Under the pieces are notes generated by a model, which saw only the letters and a list, made by a program, of their open reading frames with translations, searched no databases and was not told the origin of the DNA. A stretch of 48,466 nucleotides of DNA. It comes from Manganibacter manganicus (lineage in GTDB: Bacteria; Pseudomonadota; Alphaproteobacteria; Rhizobiales; Rhizobiaceae). Each line of letters begins with the position of its first letter. Position 1 is the first letter of the stretch. The stretch spans positions 22,357 through 70,822 of the forward strand of contig NZ_MDET01000021.1 of assembly GCF_002075885.1 (NCBI RefSeq). The letters are read 5' to 3'. The position numbers and the translations under genes were made by a program. Positions 15,761 to 25,300 of this stretch are shown in pieces.

Positions 15761-16339
15761 ATGCGCAATTTCTTCAGGCGATCGTCGCCGGTTGCGGACC
15801 ATGGCGGTCCGCGGCAGGTGCTGGTCGCCTCGGAAGGCCGGCGTATCAGCGAGGACGTCATCCAGTTGGCCGCGCGCATCGCGCGCGGCCATGATGGCAG
15901 AGTCCGCGTGCTGAGTGTCGCGCGCCTTTGGGGCACAAGCTTCGGCCTGCCCAATCCCGGACTGAAGCCAAGCCGGCGCGAGATGGCCGAGCAGGAGGAT
16001 AATGTCGCCCAGGCTATCGAGCGGCTGGAAGCGCTCGATGTCATCGCGGATGGCCATATCGTCGTCACCCGTCATCCGGCCAAGAGCATTCTTCGCGAGG
16101 CCGGACGGCTGAATTGCGCGGCGATCGTCATGGGTGCCGATCCACGGCGCAACCCGGTCGTCGGCTCAATGATGTGGAGCCAGGAACCTCATCGCGTCCG
16201 CCGGAGCGCGCCGATTCCGGTGCATCTGGTCGGCGCATCTCCATCGGCGCAGAAGGCGGGCTCATATGCCGAATTCAAGGTCGCGTCGCCCGTGCAATCG
16301 CATCTTCTCTCCAGGGAAAAAAAAATTCATAGCAGTTGA
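15761..16339 (+). CDS. Universal stress protein-like (UspA-fold) protein
   Basis: A 192-residue protein with a Usp-like alpha/beta fold: strand PRQVLVASEG at the N-terminus, VRVLSVARLWG, and a C-terminal VMGADPRRNPVVGSMMW-SAPIPVHLV region resembling the nucleotide-binding GX2GX9G(S/T) element of the family. It begins 10 bases after the permease stop with an aggagg ribosome binding site overlapping that stop, so it is translated from the same message. Usp-like domains often accompany APC permeases; a regulatory role on the permease is inferred. The end of the gene contains an A9 run before a basic C-terminus. Confidence 0.7.
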   Translation: MRNFFRRSSPVADHGGPRQVLVASEGRRISEDVIQLAARIARGHDGRVRVLSVARLWGTSFGLPNPGLKPSRREMAEQEDNVAQAIERLEALDVIADGHIVVTRHPAKSILREAGRLNCAAIVMGADPRRNPVVGSMMWSQEPHRVRRSAPIPVHLVGASPSAQKAGSYAEFKVASPVQSHLLSREKKIHSS

Positions 16340-16342
16340 ATT
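16324..16342. promoter_or_regulatory. Inverted repeat upstream of mgsA
   Basis: AATTCA-N7-TGAATT is a perfect 6-bp inverted repeat spanning the stop codon of the Usp-like gene. A weak promoter-like pair, TTGAAT (16337) and TAGCTT 17 bases later, overlaps it, so mgsA may have an internal promoter with an operator. Confidence 0.35.
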
Positions 16343-16397
16343 TAATTCGGGAACCTGCTAGCTTTTTGCGAGCATCAAACAGGCTGAGGTAACGGCG

Positions 16398-17294
16398 ATG
16401 TGTGGAATCGTGGGACTCTTTATAAAGGACAAGGCATTGGAGCCGCAGCTCGGTGCGCTTTTGTCCGAAATGCTGATAACGATGACGGATCGCGGCCCTG
16501 ACAGCGCCGGCATCGCCATCTATGGCGGCGACGCCAAGGGGCATGGCAAGATCACCGTCCAGTCGCCCAATCCCGATGTGGATTTCAAGGGCCTCGACAC
16601 CGACCTCGGCGCCAAGCTCGGCACCAAGGTTTCGGCCATCGTCAAATCGACACATGCGGTTCTCGACGTTCCGGCGGAGAAGCTGGAAGAGGCGCGCGCC
16701 GCGATAGCCGAATTGCGCCCCGACGTGCGCGTGATGGGCTCGGGCGAGGCCATCGAGATCTACAAGGAAGTCGGGCTGCCCGAAGATGTGGTCAAGCGTT
16801 TCGACATCGCCAAGATGAGCGGCAGCCATGGCATCGGCCATACCCGCATGGCGACCGAATCCGCCGTCACCACATTGGGCGCGCATCCGTTCTCGACCGG
16901 TCCGGACCAGTGCCTGGTGCACAATGGCTCGCTGTCGAACCACAACAATCTGCGTCGCGAAATGAAGCGCGACGGCATGAAGTTCGAGACCGAGAACGAC
17001 ACCGAGGTGGCGGCGGCCTATCTTTCGTCGAAGATCGCCCATGGCGAAAATCTCGGCCAGGCGCTCGAATCGAGCCTCAACGATCTCGACGGCTTCTTCA
17101 CCTTCGTCGTCGGCACCAAGGATGGCTTCGGCGTCGTTCGCGATCCGATTGCCTGCAAGCCGGCCGTCATGGCCGAAACCGATCAGTATGTCGCATTCGG
17201 TTCGGAATACCGCGCGCTGGCCAACCTGCCGGGCATCGAGACTGCCCGAGTGTGGGAGCCGGAACCCTCAACCGTCTATTTCTGGGAGCACTGA
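16398..17294 (+). CDS. mgsA: N-methylglutamate synthase subunit A (glutamine amidotransferase-like)
   Basis: A 298-residue class II glutamine amidotransferase (Ntn) domain protein. It begins MCGIVGLF, so Cys2 would be the nucleophile after Met removal. DRGPDSAGIAIYGG, GIGHTRMATES and VHNGSLSNHNNLRREM are typical. N-methylglutamate synthase makes N-methylglutamate and ammonia from glutamate and methylamine (or from gamma-glutamylmethylamide); MgsA corresponds to the amidotransferase domain of glutamate synthase. It is followed after four bases by mgsB, then mgsC, the standard order of this pathway. Confidence 0.92.
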   Translation: MCGIVGLFIKDKALEPQLGALLSEMLITMTDRGPDSAGIAIYGGDAKGHGKITVQSPNPDVDFKGLDTDLGAKLGTKVSAIVKSTHAVLDVPAEKLEEARAAIAELRPDVRVMGSGEAIEIYKEVGLPEDVVKRFDIAKMSGSHGIGHTRMATESAVTTLGAHPFSTGPDQCLVHNGSLSNHNNLRREMKRDGMKFETENDTEVAAAYLSSKIAHGENLGQALESSLNDLDGFFTFVVGTKDGFGVVRDPIACKPAVMAETDQYVAFGSEYRALANLPGIETARVWEPEPSTVYFWEH

Positions 17295-17298
17295 GAGC

Positions 17299-18036
17299 AT
17301 GCACGCGTCAAACCTGGCAACCGCCCCAGTCACCAAGGTGAATTACGCACCCAAGGTGTTCGATCTTTCCAAGATCACCTTGCGTGAGTTCAACCAGGCG
17401 CTTCACGACATTACCGACGGCGCCACAGAGACCAACTGGGAAGTCCTGAACCCCAAGGGCAGCCATGCCGTAGCCGTCGGCGCCGAGCATGCCATCTCCA
17501 TCGATGTGCAGGGCAGCGTCGGCTATTACTGCGGCGGCATGAACCAGAACAGCACGATCACGATCCACGGTTCGGCCGGCCCCGGCGTCGGCGAGAACAT
17601 GATGTCGGGCGCCATCTTCGTGAAGGGCGACGCCAGCCAGTATGCCGGCGCGACCGGACGCGGCGGTATGCTCGTCATCGATGGCAACGCCTCGTCGCGC
17701 TGCGGCATCTCGATGAAAGGCATCGACATCGTTGTGGGCGGCAATGTCGGTCATATGTCGGCCTTCATGGCGCAGTCAGGAAATCTCGTCGTGCTCGGTG
17801 ACGCCGGCGACGCCTTCGGCGATTCCATCTATGAGGCCCGCCTGTTCCTTCGCGGCGAGGCCAAGAGCCTTGGCGCCGACTGCATCGAAAAGGAAATGCG
17901 CCCCGAGCATATCGAGATCCTGAAGGATCTGCTTGCCCGTGCCGGCATCACTGACGTCAAGCCGGAGGAGTTCAAGCGCTACGGTTCGGCGCGCACCCTC
18001 TACAACTTCAACATCGACAACGCCGATGCGTACTGA
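17299..18036 (+). CDS. mgsB: N-methylglutamate synthase subunit B (GXGXG domain)
   Basis: A 245-residue protein made of the right-handed beta-helix GXGXG domain found at the C-terminus of glutamate synthase large subunits. Repeated glycine-rich turns are visible (SVGYYCGGMNQNSTITIHG, GAIFVKGDASQYAGATGRGG, IVVGGNVGHMSAFMAQSG). It is the structural subunit between the amidotransferase MgsA and the FMN subunit MgsC. It starts four bases after the mgsA stop and ends eight bases before mgsC. Confidence 0.92.
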   Translation: MHASNLATAPVTKVNYAPKVFDLSKITLREFNQALHDITDGATETNWEVLNPKGSHAVAVGAEHAISIDVQGSVGYYCGGMNQNSTITIHGSAGPGVGENMMSGAIFVKGDASQYAGATGRGGMLVIDGNASSRCGISMKGIDIVVGGNVGHMSAFMAQSGNLVVLGDAGDAFGDSIYEARLFLRGEAKSLGADCIEKEMRPEHIEILKDLLARAGITDVKPEEFKRYGSARTLYNFNIDNADAY

Positions 18037-18044
18037 GGTCTGAC

Positions 18045-19373
18045 ATGTCCTATCACAATCCTCCGACTACCCCACGCAGATCGGCGACGTTCGACGAATA
18101 TCATATGTCGGAAATCCGGCGCGCGGCCGCGACCGGCATCTATGACATTCGCGGTGCGGGCGCCAAGCGCAAGGTCCCCAATTTCGACGACCTTCTGTTC
18201 CTTGGCGCCTCGATCTCGCGTTATCCGCTCGAAGGCTACCGCGAGAAATGCGAGACCAAGGTCACGCTCGGCACGCGCTTTGCCAAGAAGCCGATCGAGC
18301 TGAAGATCCCGATCACCGTGGCGGGCATGAGCTTCGGCTCGCTGTCCGGTCCGGCCAAGGAAGCTCTCGGCCGCGGCGCCACCATCGCCGGCACCTCGAC
18401 CACCACCGGTGACGGCGGCATGACCGAGGAAGAGCGCGGCCATTCGCAGACGCTGGTCTATCAGTACCTGCCTTCGCGTTACGGCATGAACCCGCGTGAC
18501 CTGCGCCGCGCCGACGCCATCGAAGTCGTTGTCGGCCAGGGTGCCAAGCCCGGCGGCGGCGGCATGCTGCTCGGCCAGAAGATTTCCGATCGCGTTGCCG
18601 AGATGCGCACGCTGCCGAAGGGCATCGACCAGCGTTCGGCTTGCCGTCATCCGGACTGGACCGGCCCCGACGATCTCGAGATCAAGATTCTCGAACTGCG
18701 CGAAATCACCAATTGGGAAAAGCCGATCTATGTGAAGGTCGCCGGCGCGCGCCCCTATTACGATACCGCCCTTGCCGTTAAGGCTGGCGCCGACGTCGTT
18801 GTGCTCGACGGCATGCAGGGCGGCACCGCCGCCACGCAGGAAGTGTTCATCGAGCATGTCGGCCAACCGACGCTGGCCTGTATCCGGCCCGCCGTCAAGG
18901 CGCTTCAGGATCTGGGCATGCATCGCAAGGTCCAGCTCATCGTCTCCGGCGGTATCCGCACCGGCGCGGATGTGGCCAAGGCCATGGCTCTGGGCGCCGA
19001 TGTGGTGTCGGTCGGCACGGCCGCGCTGATTGCGCTCGGCGACAATGACCCGCACTGGGAATCGGAGTATCAGAAGCTCGGCACGCATGCCGGCGCTTAT
19101 GACGACTGGCACGAGGGCAAGGATCCGGCCGGCATCACCACGCAGGACGCGGAACTGATGAAGCGTGTCGATCCGGTCGCCGCTGGCCGCCGCCTGGCGA
19201 ATTACCTCAAGGTGATGACGCTGGAGGCGCAGACGATCGCCCGTGCCTGTGGGCATAACCACATGCACAACCTTGAGCCGGAAGATCTTTGCGCCCTCAC
19301 CATCGAGGCTGCGGCTATGGCCGGGGTTCCGCTGGCGGGGACGAGCTGGGTACCGGGGCAGGGCACCTTTTAA
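18045..19373 (+). CDS. mgsC: N-methylglutamate synthase subunit C (FMN-binding glutamate synthase domain)
   Basis: A 442-residue protein of the glutamate synthase FMN-barrel family. ITVAGMSFGSLSGPAKEAL, TTTGDGGMTEEERGH, GQGAKPGGGGMLLGQK and VDGMQGGTAATQ-like barrel motifs are present. It lacks the cysteine trio for the [3Fe-4S] cluster of true glutamate synthases, as expected for a stand-alone MgsC. With MgsA and MgsB it forms N-methylglutamate. It is followed 23 bases later by gmaS. Confidence 0.92.
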   Translation: MSYHNPPTTPRRSATFDEYHMSEIRRAAATGIYDIRGAGAKRKVPNFDDLLFLGASISRYPLEGYREKCETKVTLGTRFAKKPIELKIPITVAGMSFGSLSGPAKEALGRGATIAGTSTTTGDGGMTEEERGHSQTLVYQYLPSRYGMNPRDLRRADAIEVVVGQGAKPGGGGMLLGQKISDRVAEMRTLPKGIDQRSACRHPDWTGPDDLEIKILELREITNWEKPIYVKVAGARPYYDTALAVKAGADVVVLDGMQGGTAATQEVFIEHVGQPTLACIRPAVKALQDLGMHRKVQLIVSGGIRTGADVAKAMALGADVVSVGTAALIALGDNDPHWESEYQKLGTHAGAYDDWHEGKDPAGITTQDAELMKRVDPVAAGRRLANYLKVMTLEAQTIARACGHNHMHNLEPEDLCALTIEAAAMAGVPLAGTSWVPGQGTF

Positions 19374-19396
19374 ACACCGATCGGGAGGAGCAGTTC

Positions 19397-20740
19397 ATGG
19401 GAAGTGCATTTCAGATGAAACAGGACGCAACCGCGCAGATCGATCTTGAAGCCTACGCCAACGCGCGTAACATCAAGTTCTTCATGATCACCTATACCGA
19501 CGTGCTCGGCTATCAGCGCGCCAAGCTGGCGCCGACACGCGCGATTGCGGACATGCAGAAGAACGGAGCCGGCTTTGCCGGCTTCGCCGGCGGCATGGAT
19601 ATGACGCCAGCCAATTCCGACATGCTGGCCATTCCTGATCCGGCCTCTGTCATCCAGCTGCCGTGGAAGCCCGAGGTCGCCTGGCTGGCTTCGGACTGTG
19701 CGATGGACGGCAAGGGTGTGGATCAGGCGCCGCGCAACACGCTGAAGCGCCTGGTCGCCGAAGCCGCCGCTGCCGGCATCCGCGTCAAGACCGGCGTCGA
19801 GCCGGAATTTTTCCTGACCACGCCGGACGGCAAGCTGATCGCCGACGAGCACGACCGTATGGCCAAGCCCTGCTACGACCAGCAGGCGCTGATGCGCCGC
19901 TTCGACATCATCGCCGAGGCCAGCGACGCCATGCAGGATCTGGGCTGGGAGCCCTATCAGAACGACCACGAGGACGCCAACGGCCAGTTCGAGATGAACT
20001 GGATCTATGACGACGTTCTGATCACGGCCGACCGCTACTCGTTCTTCAAGTTCATGATCAAGACGATCGCCGAACGGCACGGCGTGCGCGCGACCTTCAT
20101 GCCCAAGCCTTTCCCCGGCCTGACCGGCAATGGCTGCCATGCGCATATTTCGGCATGGGATCTTTCCGGCACGAAGAACGTGTTCGCCGACGACACCGCC
20201 AAGGACGGGCTGTCCGAGCGCGGCATGCACTTCCTCGGCGGCATCATGAAATATGCCCCGGCGATGACGGCCATCATCTGCCCGACGGTGAACTCCTACA
20301 AGCGCATCAACGCGCCGCGCACGGCTTCCGGCGCGACCTGGGCACCGAACGCGGTGACCTGGACCGGCAACAACCGCAGCCATATGGTGCGCGTGCCCGG
20401 CCCCGGCCGCTTCGAACTGCGGTTGCCCGACGGTGCGGCCAATCCGTATCTGATGCAGGCGGTTATTCTCGCCGCCGGTCTCGCCGGCCTGCGCGACAAG
20501 CTCGATCCGGGCAAGCGCAGCGACATCAACATGTATGAGGACGGCCACACCATCAAGGACGCGCCGCGCCTGCCGCTCAACCTGCTCGATGCGCTTCGCC
20601 TTCTCGATGGCAGCAAGGAGTTCAAGCAGCAACTCGGCCTCGAACTCGTCGATGCGTTCGTGAAGATGAAGATGAAGGAATGGAATTCCTACGTGTCTCA
20701 CTTCACGGAGTGGGAACGCGATAACGCACTCGACATCTGA
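19397..20740 (+). CDS. gmaS: Gamma-glutamylmethylamide synthetase (glutamine synthetase-like)
   Basis: A 447-residue glutamine synthetase-fold enzyme, of the kind often labelled type III glutamate-ammonia ligase. In methylamine users it joins methylamine to glutamate with ATP to give gamma-glutamylmethylamide. Active-site features are GVEPEFFL (metal ligands), NDHEDANGQFEMNW, KPFPGLTGNGCHAHIS, and NNRSHMVRVPGPGRFELRLPDG. The start at 19397 has gggaggag seven bases upstream. Position between mgsC and mgdA argues for methylamine rather than ammonia as substrate. Confidence 0.92.
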   Translation: MGSAFQMKQDATAQIDLEAYANARNIKFFMITYTDVLGYQRAKLAPTRAIADMQKNGAGFAGFAGGMDMTPANSDMLAIPDPASVIQLPWKPEVAWLASDCAMDGKGVDQAPRNTLKRLVAEAAAAGIRVKTGVEPEFFLTTPDGKLIADEHDRMAKPCYDQQALMRRFDIIAEASDAMQDLGWEPYQNDHEDANGQFEMNWIYDDVLITADRYSFFKFMIKTIAERHGVRATFMPKPFPGLTGNGCHAHISAWDLSGTKNVFADDTAKDGLSERGMHFLGGIMKYAPAMTAIICPTVNSYKRINAPRTASGATWAPNAVTWTGNNRSHMVRVPGPGRFELRLPDGAANPYLMQAVILAAGLAGLRDKLDPGKRSDINMYEDGHTIKDAPRLPLNLLDALRLLDGSKEFKQQLGLELVDAFVKMKMKEWNSYVSHFTEWERDNALDI

Positions 20741-20791
20741 CGTGAAAGCCGGATCGCCCCAAACCCGGAAACATCAGGCCGGAACACTGCG

Positions 20792-22045
20792 ATGAACTAT
20801 TCGATCTTTTCACTTCTCAAGGCAGCACTGTCCAATCATCAGGGTTGGACCCGTGCCTGGCGCGATCCGGCTCCTAAAAAACACTATGACGTCGTCATCA
20901 TCGGCGGCGGCGGGCATGGCCTCGCCACCGCCTATTTCCTGGCCCACAAATACGGCATCCGTAATGTCGCGGTGCTGGAGAAGGGCTGGATCGGCTCCGG
21001 CAATGCCGGACGCAACACGACCATCATCCGTTCCAATTACGGTTTGCCCGGCAATACCGGCTTCTATGAATTGTCCATGCAGCTTTGGGAGCGCATGGAG
21101 CAGGACCTCAACTACAACACCATGGTCAGCCAGCGCGGCGTGCTGAACCTCTATCATTCCGACGCCCAGCGCGACGCGTTTGCGCGGCGCGGCAACACCA
21201 TGCGCCTCAACGGCATCGATGCCGAACTGCTGGATCAGGCGCAACTCAGGCGCGAATTGCCCTTCCTCAACTACGACAATGCCCGCTTCCCGATCATGGG
21301 CGGCCTCATCCAGCGCCGCGGCGGCACGGCCCGGCACGATGCGGTGGTGTGGGGCTATGCGCGCGCCGCCGACAAATACGGCGTTGATGTCATCCAGAAT
21401 TGCGAAGTCACCGGTTTCGTTCGCGATAACAGCGGCCGCGTCACCGGCGTGGAAACCTCGCGCGGCACCATTGGCGCCGGCAAGGTCGGCATGGCGGTCG
21501 CCGGCAACTCCTCGCGCGTCGCCTCCATGGTCGATATGCGCCTGCCGATCGAGAGCCATGTGCTGCAAGCCTTCGTCTCCGAGGCGATCAAGCCGCTGAT
21601 CCCCGGCGTCGTCACCTTCGGCGCGGGGCATTTCTATGTCAGTCAGTCGGACAAGGGCGGCCTGGTTTTCGGCGGCGACCTCGACGGCTACAATTCCTAT
21701 GCCCAGCGCGGCAACATGCCGGTGATGGAAGATGTCTGCGAAGGCGGCATGGCCATCATGCCGATGATCGGGCGCGTGCGCATGCTGCGCCAATGGGGCG
21801 GCATCATGGACATGTCGATGGACGGTTCGCCGATCATCGACAAGACGCCGATCGATGGCCTCTACCTCAATGCCGGCTGGTGCTATGGCGGCTTCAAGGC
21901 GACGCCGGCTTCCGGCCTTGTCTTCGCTCACTTGCTGGCGCGCGACGAGCCACATGCGGAAGCGGCGCGCTTCCGGCTCGACCGGTTCCGCCGTGGCGCG
22001 ATGATCGACGAAAAGGGCCAGGGCGCCCAGCCAAACCTGCACTGA
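20792..22045 (+). CDS. mgdA: N-methylglutamate dehydrogenase subunit A (sarcosine oxidase beta-like)
   Basis: A 417-residue flavoprotein like the beta subunit of heterotetrameric sarcosine oxidase. The FAD-binding motif DVVIIGGGGHGLATAYFL lies near residues 30-50, followed by KGWIGSGNAGRNTTIIRSNY. A conserved histidine in GGTARHDAVVW is in the position of the covalent FMN ligand of SoxB. It oxidises N-methylglutamate to glutamate, releasing the C1 unit. It starts 51 bases after gmaS with a weak ribosome binding site; mgdB follows 16 bases downstream. Confidence 0.92.
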   Translation: MNYSIFSLLKAALSNHQGWTRAWRDPAPKKHYDVVIIGGGGHGLATAYFLAHKYGIRNVAVLEKGWIGSGNAGRNTTIIRSNYGLPGNTGFYELSMQLWERMEQDLNYNTMVSQRGVLNLYHSDAQRDAFARRGNTMRLNGIDAELLDQAQLRRELPFLNYDNARFPIMGGLIQRRGGTARHDAVVWGYARAADKYGVDVIQNCEVTGFVRDNSGRVTGVETSRGTIGAGKVGMAVAGNSSRVASMVDMRLPIESHVLQAFVSEAIKPLIPGVVTFGAGHFYVSQSDKGGLVFGGDLDGYNSYAQRGNMPVMEDVCEGGMAIMPMIGRVRMLRQWGGIMDMSMDGSPIIDKTPIDGLYLNAGWCYGGFKATPASGLVFAHLLARDEPHAEAARFRLDRFRRGAMIDEKGQGAQPNLH

Positions 22046-22061
22046 AAGCGAGACTGGTGGA

Positions 22062-22370
22062 ATGCGTATTGCATGTCCCTTCTGCGGCGAACGCGACTCG
22101 AGCGAATTCAGCTATCTGGGTGACGCGTCGCCCAAGCGGCCGAATTTCGCGGTCGACAGTCCGAACAGCCCGGCTGAGATTGAAGACGCCGTCTTCGATT
22201 ATGTCTATCTGCGCGCCAATGTCGCCGGCGACATGCGCGAATACTGGTATCATGGCGGCGGCTGCCGCTCATGGCTGATCGCCGAGCGCAATACGGTGAC
22301 GCATGAGTTCAAATCGGTGACGGCGGCGCCGGGTGCCGGCGCGGCATTGGCGGGGCAGGCGGGAGAATGA
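22062..22370 (+). CDS. mgdB: N-methylglutamate dehydrogenase subunit B (sarcosine oxidase delta-like)
   Basis: A 102-residue SoxD-family subunit. It begins MRIACPFCGERDSSEF, giving the CxxC half of the zinc site, and HGGGCRSWLIAERNT supplies the His and Cys of the second half. It is structural in the heterotetramer. Its TGA overlaps the mgdC start as ATGA. Confidence 0.92.
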   Translation: MRIACPFCGERDSSEFSYLGDASPKRPNFAVDSPNSPAEIEDAVFDYVYLRANVAGDMREYWYHGGGCRSWLIAERNTVTHEFKSVTAAPGAGAALAGQAGE

Positions 22371-25300
22371 CGATGTCTGGCTACACCGAAACCCAGCCGC
22401 TCGGGCGGACGGCGACCGCCGACGGCCGTGCTTCGCCCGACCGGTCCTCGGCTGCGAACCAGTCGCACCGGCTGGCCAATGGCGGCCTGATCGACCGTCA
22501 GGCGCCGCTGCAATTTTCCTTCGACGGCAAGTCCATGTCCGGTTTTGCCGGCGATACGCTGGCGTCGGCGCTGGTCGCCAATGGCGTCAAGCTGGTCGCC
22601 CGCTCGTTCAAGTATCACCGCCCGCGCGGCATCATGACGGCGGGCTCGGAAGAGCCCAGCGCGCTTGTCGAAATGCGCACCGGCGCGCGCAAGGAGGCCA
22701 ATACCCGCGCCACCACGCAGGAGCTTTATGACGGGCTGGTCGCCAGCAGCCAGAATCGCTGGCCTTCGCTGCGCCGCGACTTCATGGCGGTCAATTCGCT
22801 GCTGTCGCCGATCTTCGTCGCCGGCTTCTACTACAAGACGTTCATGTGGCCGGCGAAGTTCTGGGAAAAGCTTTACGAGCCGGCGATCCGCCGCGCCGCG
22901 GGCCTTGGTGAAACCGCGCATCTGCCGGACCCCGACCATTACGACAAGGCATGGGCGCATTGCGACGTGCTGGTTGTCGGTAGCGGCGCAACCGGACTTT
23001 CGGCGGCACTCGCGGCGGGCCGTGCCGGTGCGCGTGTTATCCTTTGCGAGGAAGATAGTCATATCGGCGGCCGCCTGCTCAGCGATGGCGGCGAAATCGA
23101 CGGCATGCCGGCGCTCGACTGGCTGCGCCGTGTCACCGACGAGCTGGCCTCGCTGCCGAATGTCCGCATCATGGCGCGCACCGCCGTGTTCGGCGTTTAT
23201 GACGGCGGCGATTTCGGCGCGCTGGAGCGCGTCAACGACCATGTGCCGCAGCCGGCCGAGCATCAGGTTCGCCAGCGCCTGTGGCGCATTGCCACCAGAC
23301 GCAGCGTCGTCGGCGCCGGCGCCATCGAGCGGCCGATCGTCTTTCCGGGCAATGACCGGCCAGGCGTGATGATGGCGGCGGCCGTGCGCACCTATATCAA
23401 TCGCTTCGCGGCGATGCCGGGCAAGCGCATCGCCGTATTCACCAATAATGACGATGGCTGGCGCACGGTGGAGGCTGTGGTGCGGGCCGGCGGCGAGATC
23501 GCTGCTGTCATCGATCCGCGCGGCAAGGTGCCGGCCGCCTATCGCGCCCTTGCCGACCGGAGCGGCCTGCGCGTTCTCCCCGGTCAGGTCGTCGATGTGA
23601 AGGGCGGGGTCGATGGCGTACGTTCAATCACCGTTGCCACCGGCAGCAGCACGCAGAACATCGACACGGATTGCCTTGCCGCTTCGGGCGGCTGGAATCC
23701 CAATGTCGCTCTGTCCAGCTTCCATCGCGGCCGGCCGACATGGCGTGAGGACATTGCGGCTTTCGTTCCGGGCGTGAGCCCACCCGGCATGATCATGGCG
23801 GGTGCGGCGAATGGCGACCTGTCTCTTGACGCGTGCCTGCGCACCGGCCATGCCGCCGGCGCCATGGCCGCCGCCGAAACCGGGGCCAAGGGCAAGTCGG
23901 GCAATGCCGCCAAGGCGGCCGACGAGGCTTTCGCGATACAGCCGCTGTGGCAGGTCAAGGCCAAGGGCAAGGCGTTCGTGGATTTCCAGCACGACGTCAC
24001 CGCTTCCGACGTCACGCTGGCGCAGCGCGAAGGCTTTGAGAGCGTCGAGCATCTCAAGCGTTACACCACGCTCGGCATGGCGACCGACCAGGGCAAGAAC
24101 TCCAATGTCACCGGTCTGGCGATCATGGCCGATGCGCGCGGACGCTCGATTGCCGAAACCGGCACGACGATCTACCGCCCGCCTTACGCGCCGGTGGCCA
24201 TCGGTGCGCTGGCCGGTCATCATCGCGACCAGAACTTCCACGCCTGGCGGCTGACGCCGTCGCATCACTGGGCCGCAGAGCGCGGCGCGGTGTTTGTCGA
24301 TACCGGTCTTTGGAAGCGTGCCCAGTGGTTCCCGCTGGCCGGCGAGACGGACTGGCTGCAATCGGTCAAGCGCGAAGTGCTGGCGGTGCGCAATGGCGTC
24401 GGCTTCTGCGACGTGTCCACGCTCGGCAAGGTCGATGTGCGCGGCGCCGATGCCGGCACCTTCCTCGATCGCGTCTACATCAACGGCTTCTCGAAACTGG
24501 CGGTGGGCAAGGCGCGTTACGGCTTGATGCTGCGCGAGGACGGCATCGTCATGGACGACGGCACGACGTCGCGCCTGGCCGAAGACCATTATCTGACGAC
24601 GACCACGACGGCCAAGGCCGGTCCGGTGACACAGCATCTCGAATTCTGCCGGCAGGTGCTGTGGCCGGAACTCGACGTGCAGCTTTCCAGCGCCACCGAC
24701 CAGTGGGCGCAGTTCTCGATTGCCGGGCCGCGCACGCGCGATCTCTTGATCAATCTGGTCGATCCTTCGGAAGACGTTTCCAATGAGGGCTTCCCCTTTA
24801 TGGGCGTGCGCGAAGTCATGCTCAGGGGCGGCATGAAGGCGCGGCTGTTCCGCATCTCCTTCTCCGGCGAAATGGCGTTCGAGATCGCGGTGCCGGCGCG
24901 TTATGGCGAGGCGATGGCGCGCAACATCATGAAGGCCGGCGAGCCGTTCGGCGTCGTGCCCTACGGCACCGAGGCGCTCGGCGTCATGCGCATCGAAAAG
25001 GGCCATGTCGCCGGTCCCGAACTTAACGGCATGACCACCGCCAGCGACCTTGGTCTCGGCGGCATGGCGTCGAAGAAGAAGGATTTTATCGGCCGCATCA
25101 TGGCCGGTCGCGAGGCGTTGATGGCGCCCGACCGGCAGGTCGTTGTCGGCATCAAGCCGGTGGACAAGGCAAGGCGGCTGCGCTCCGGCGCGCATGTCGT
25201 TCCGAAAGGCGCCATTCCCGGCCCGGAGACGGATCAGGGTTATCTTACCTCGGTGTGCTTCTCGCCGGTGCTCGATCACTGGATCGCGCTGGCGCTGGTC

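Noticed and set aside
18045..19373. mgsC and the adjacent genes as an ordinary glutamate synthase
   Set aside because: The domains are split into three genes in the mgsABC order, the [3Fe-4S] cysteines are missing, and gmaS and mgdABCD follow directly.
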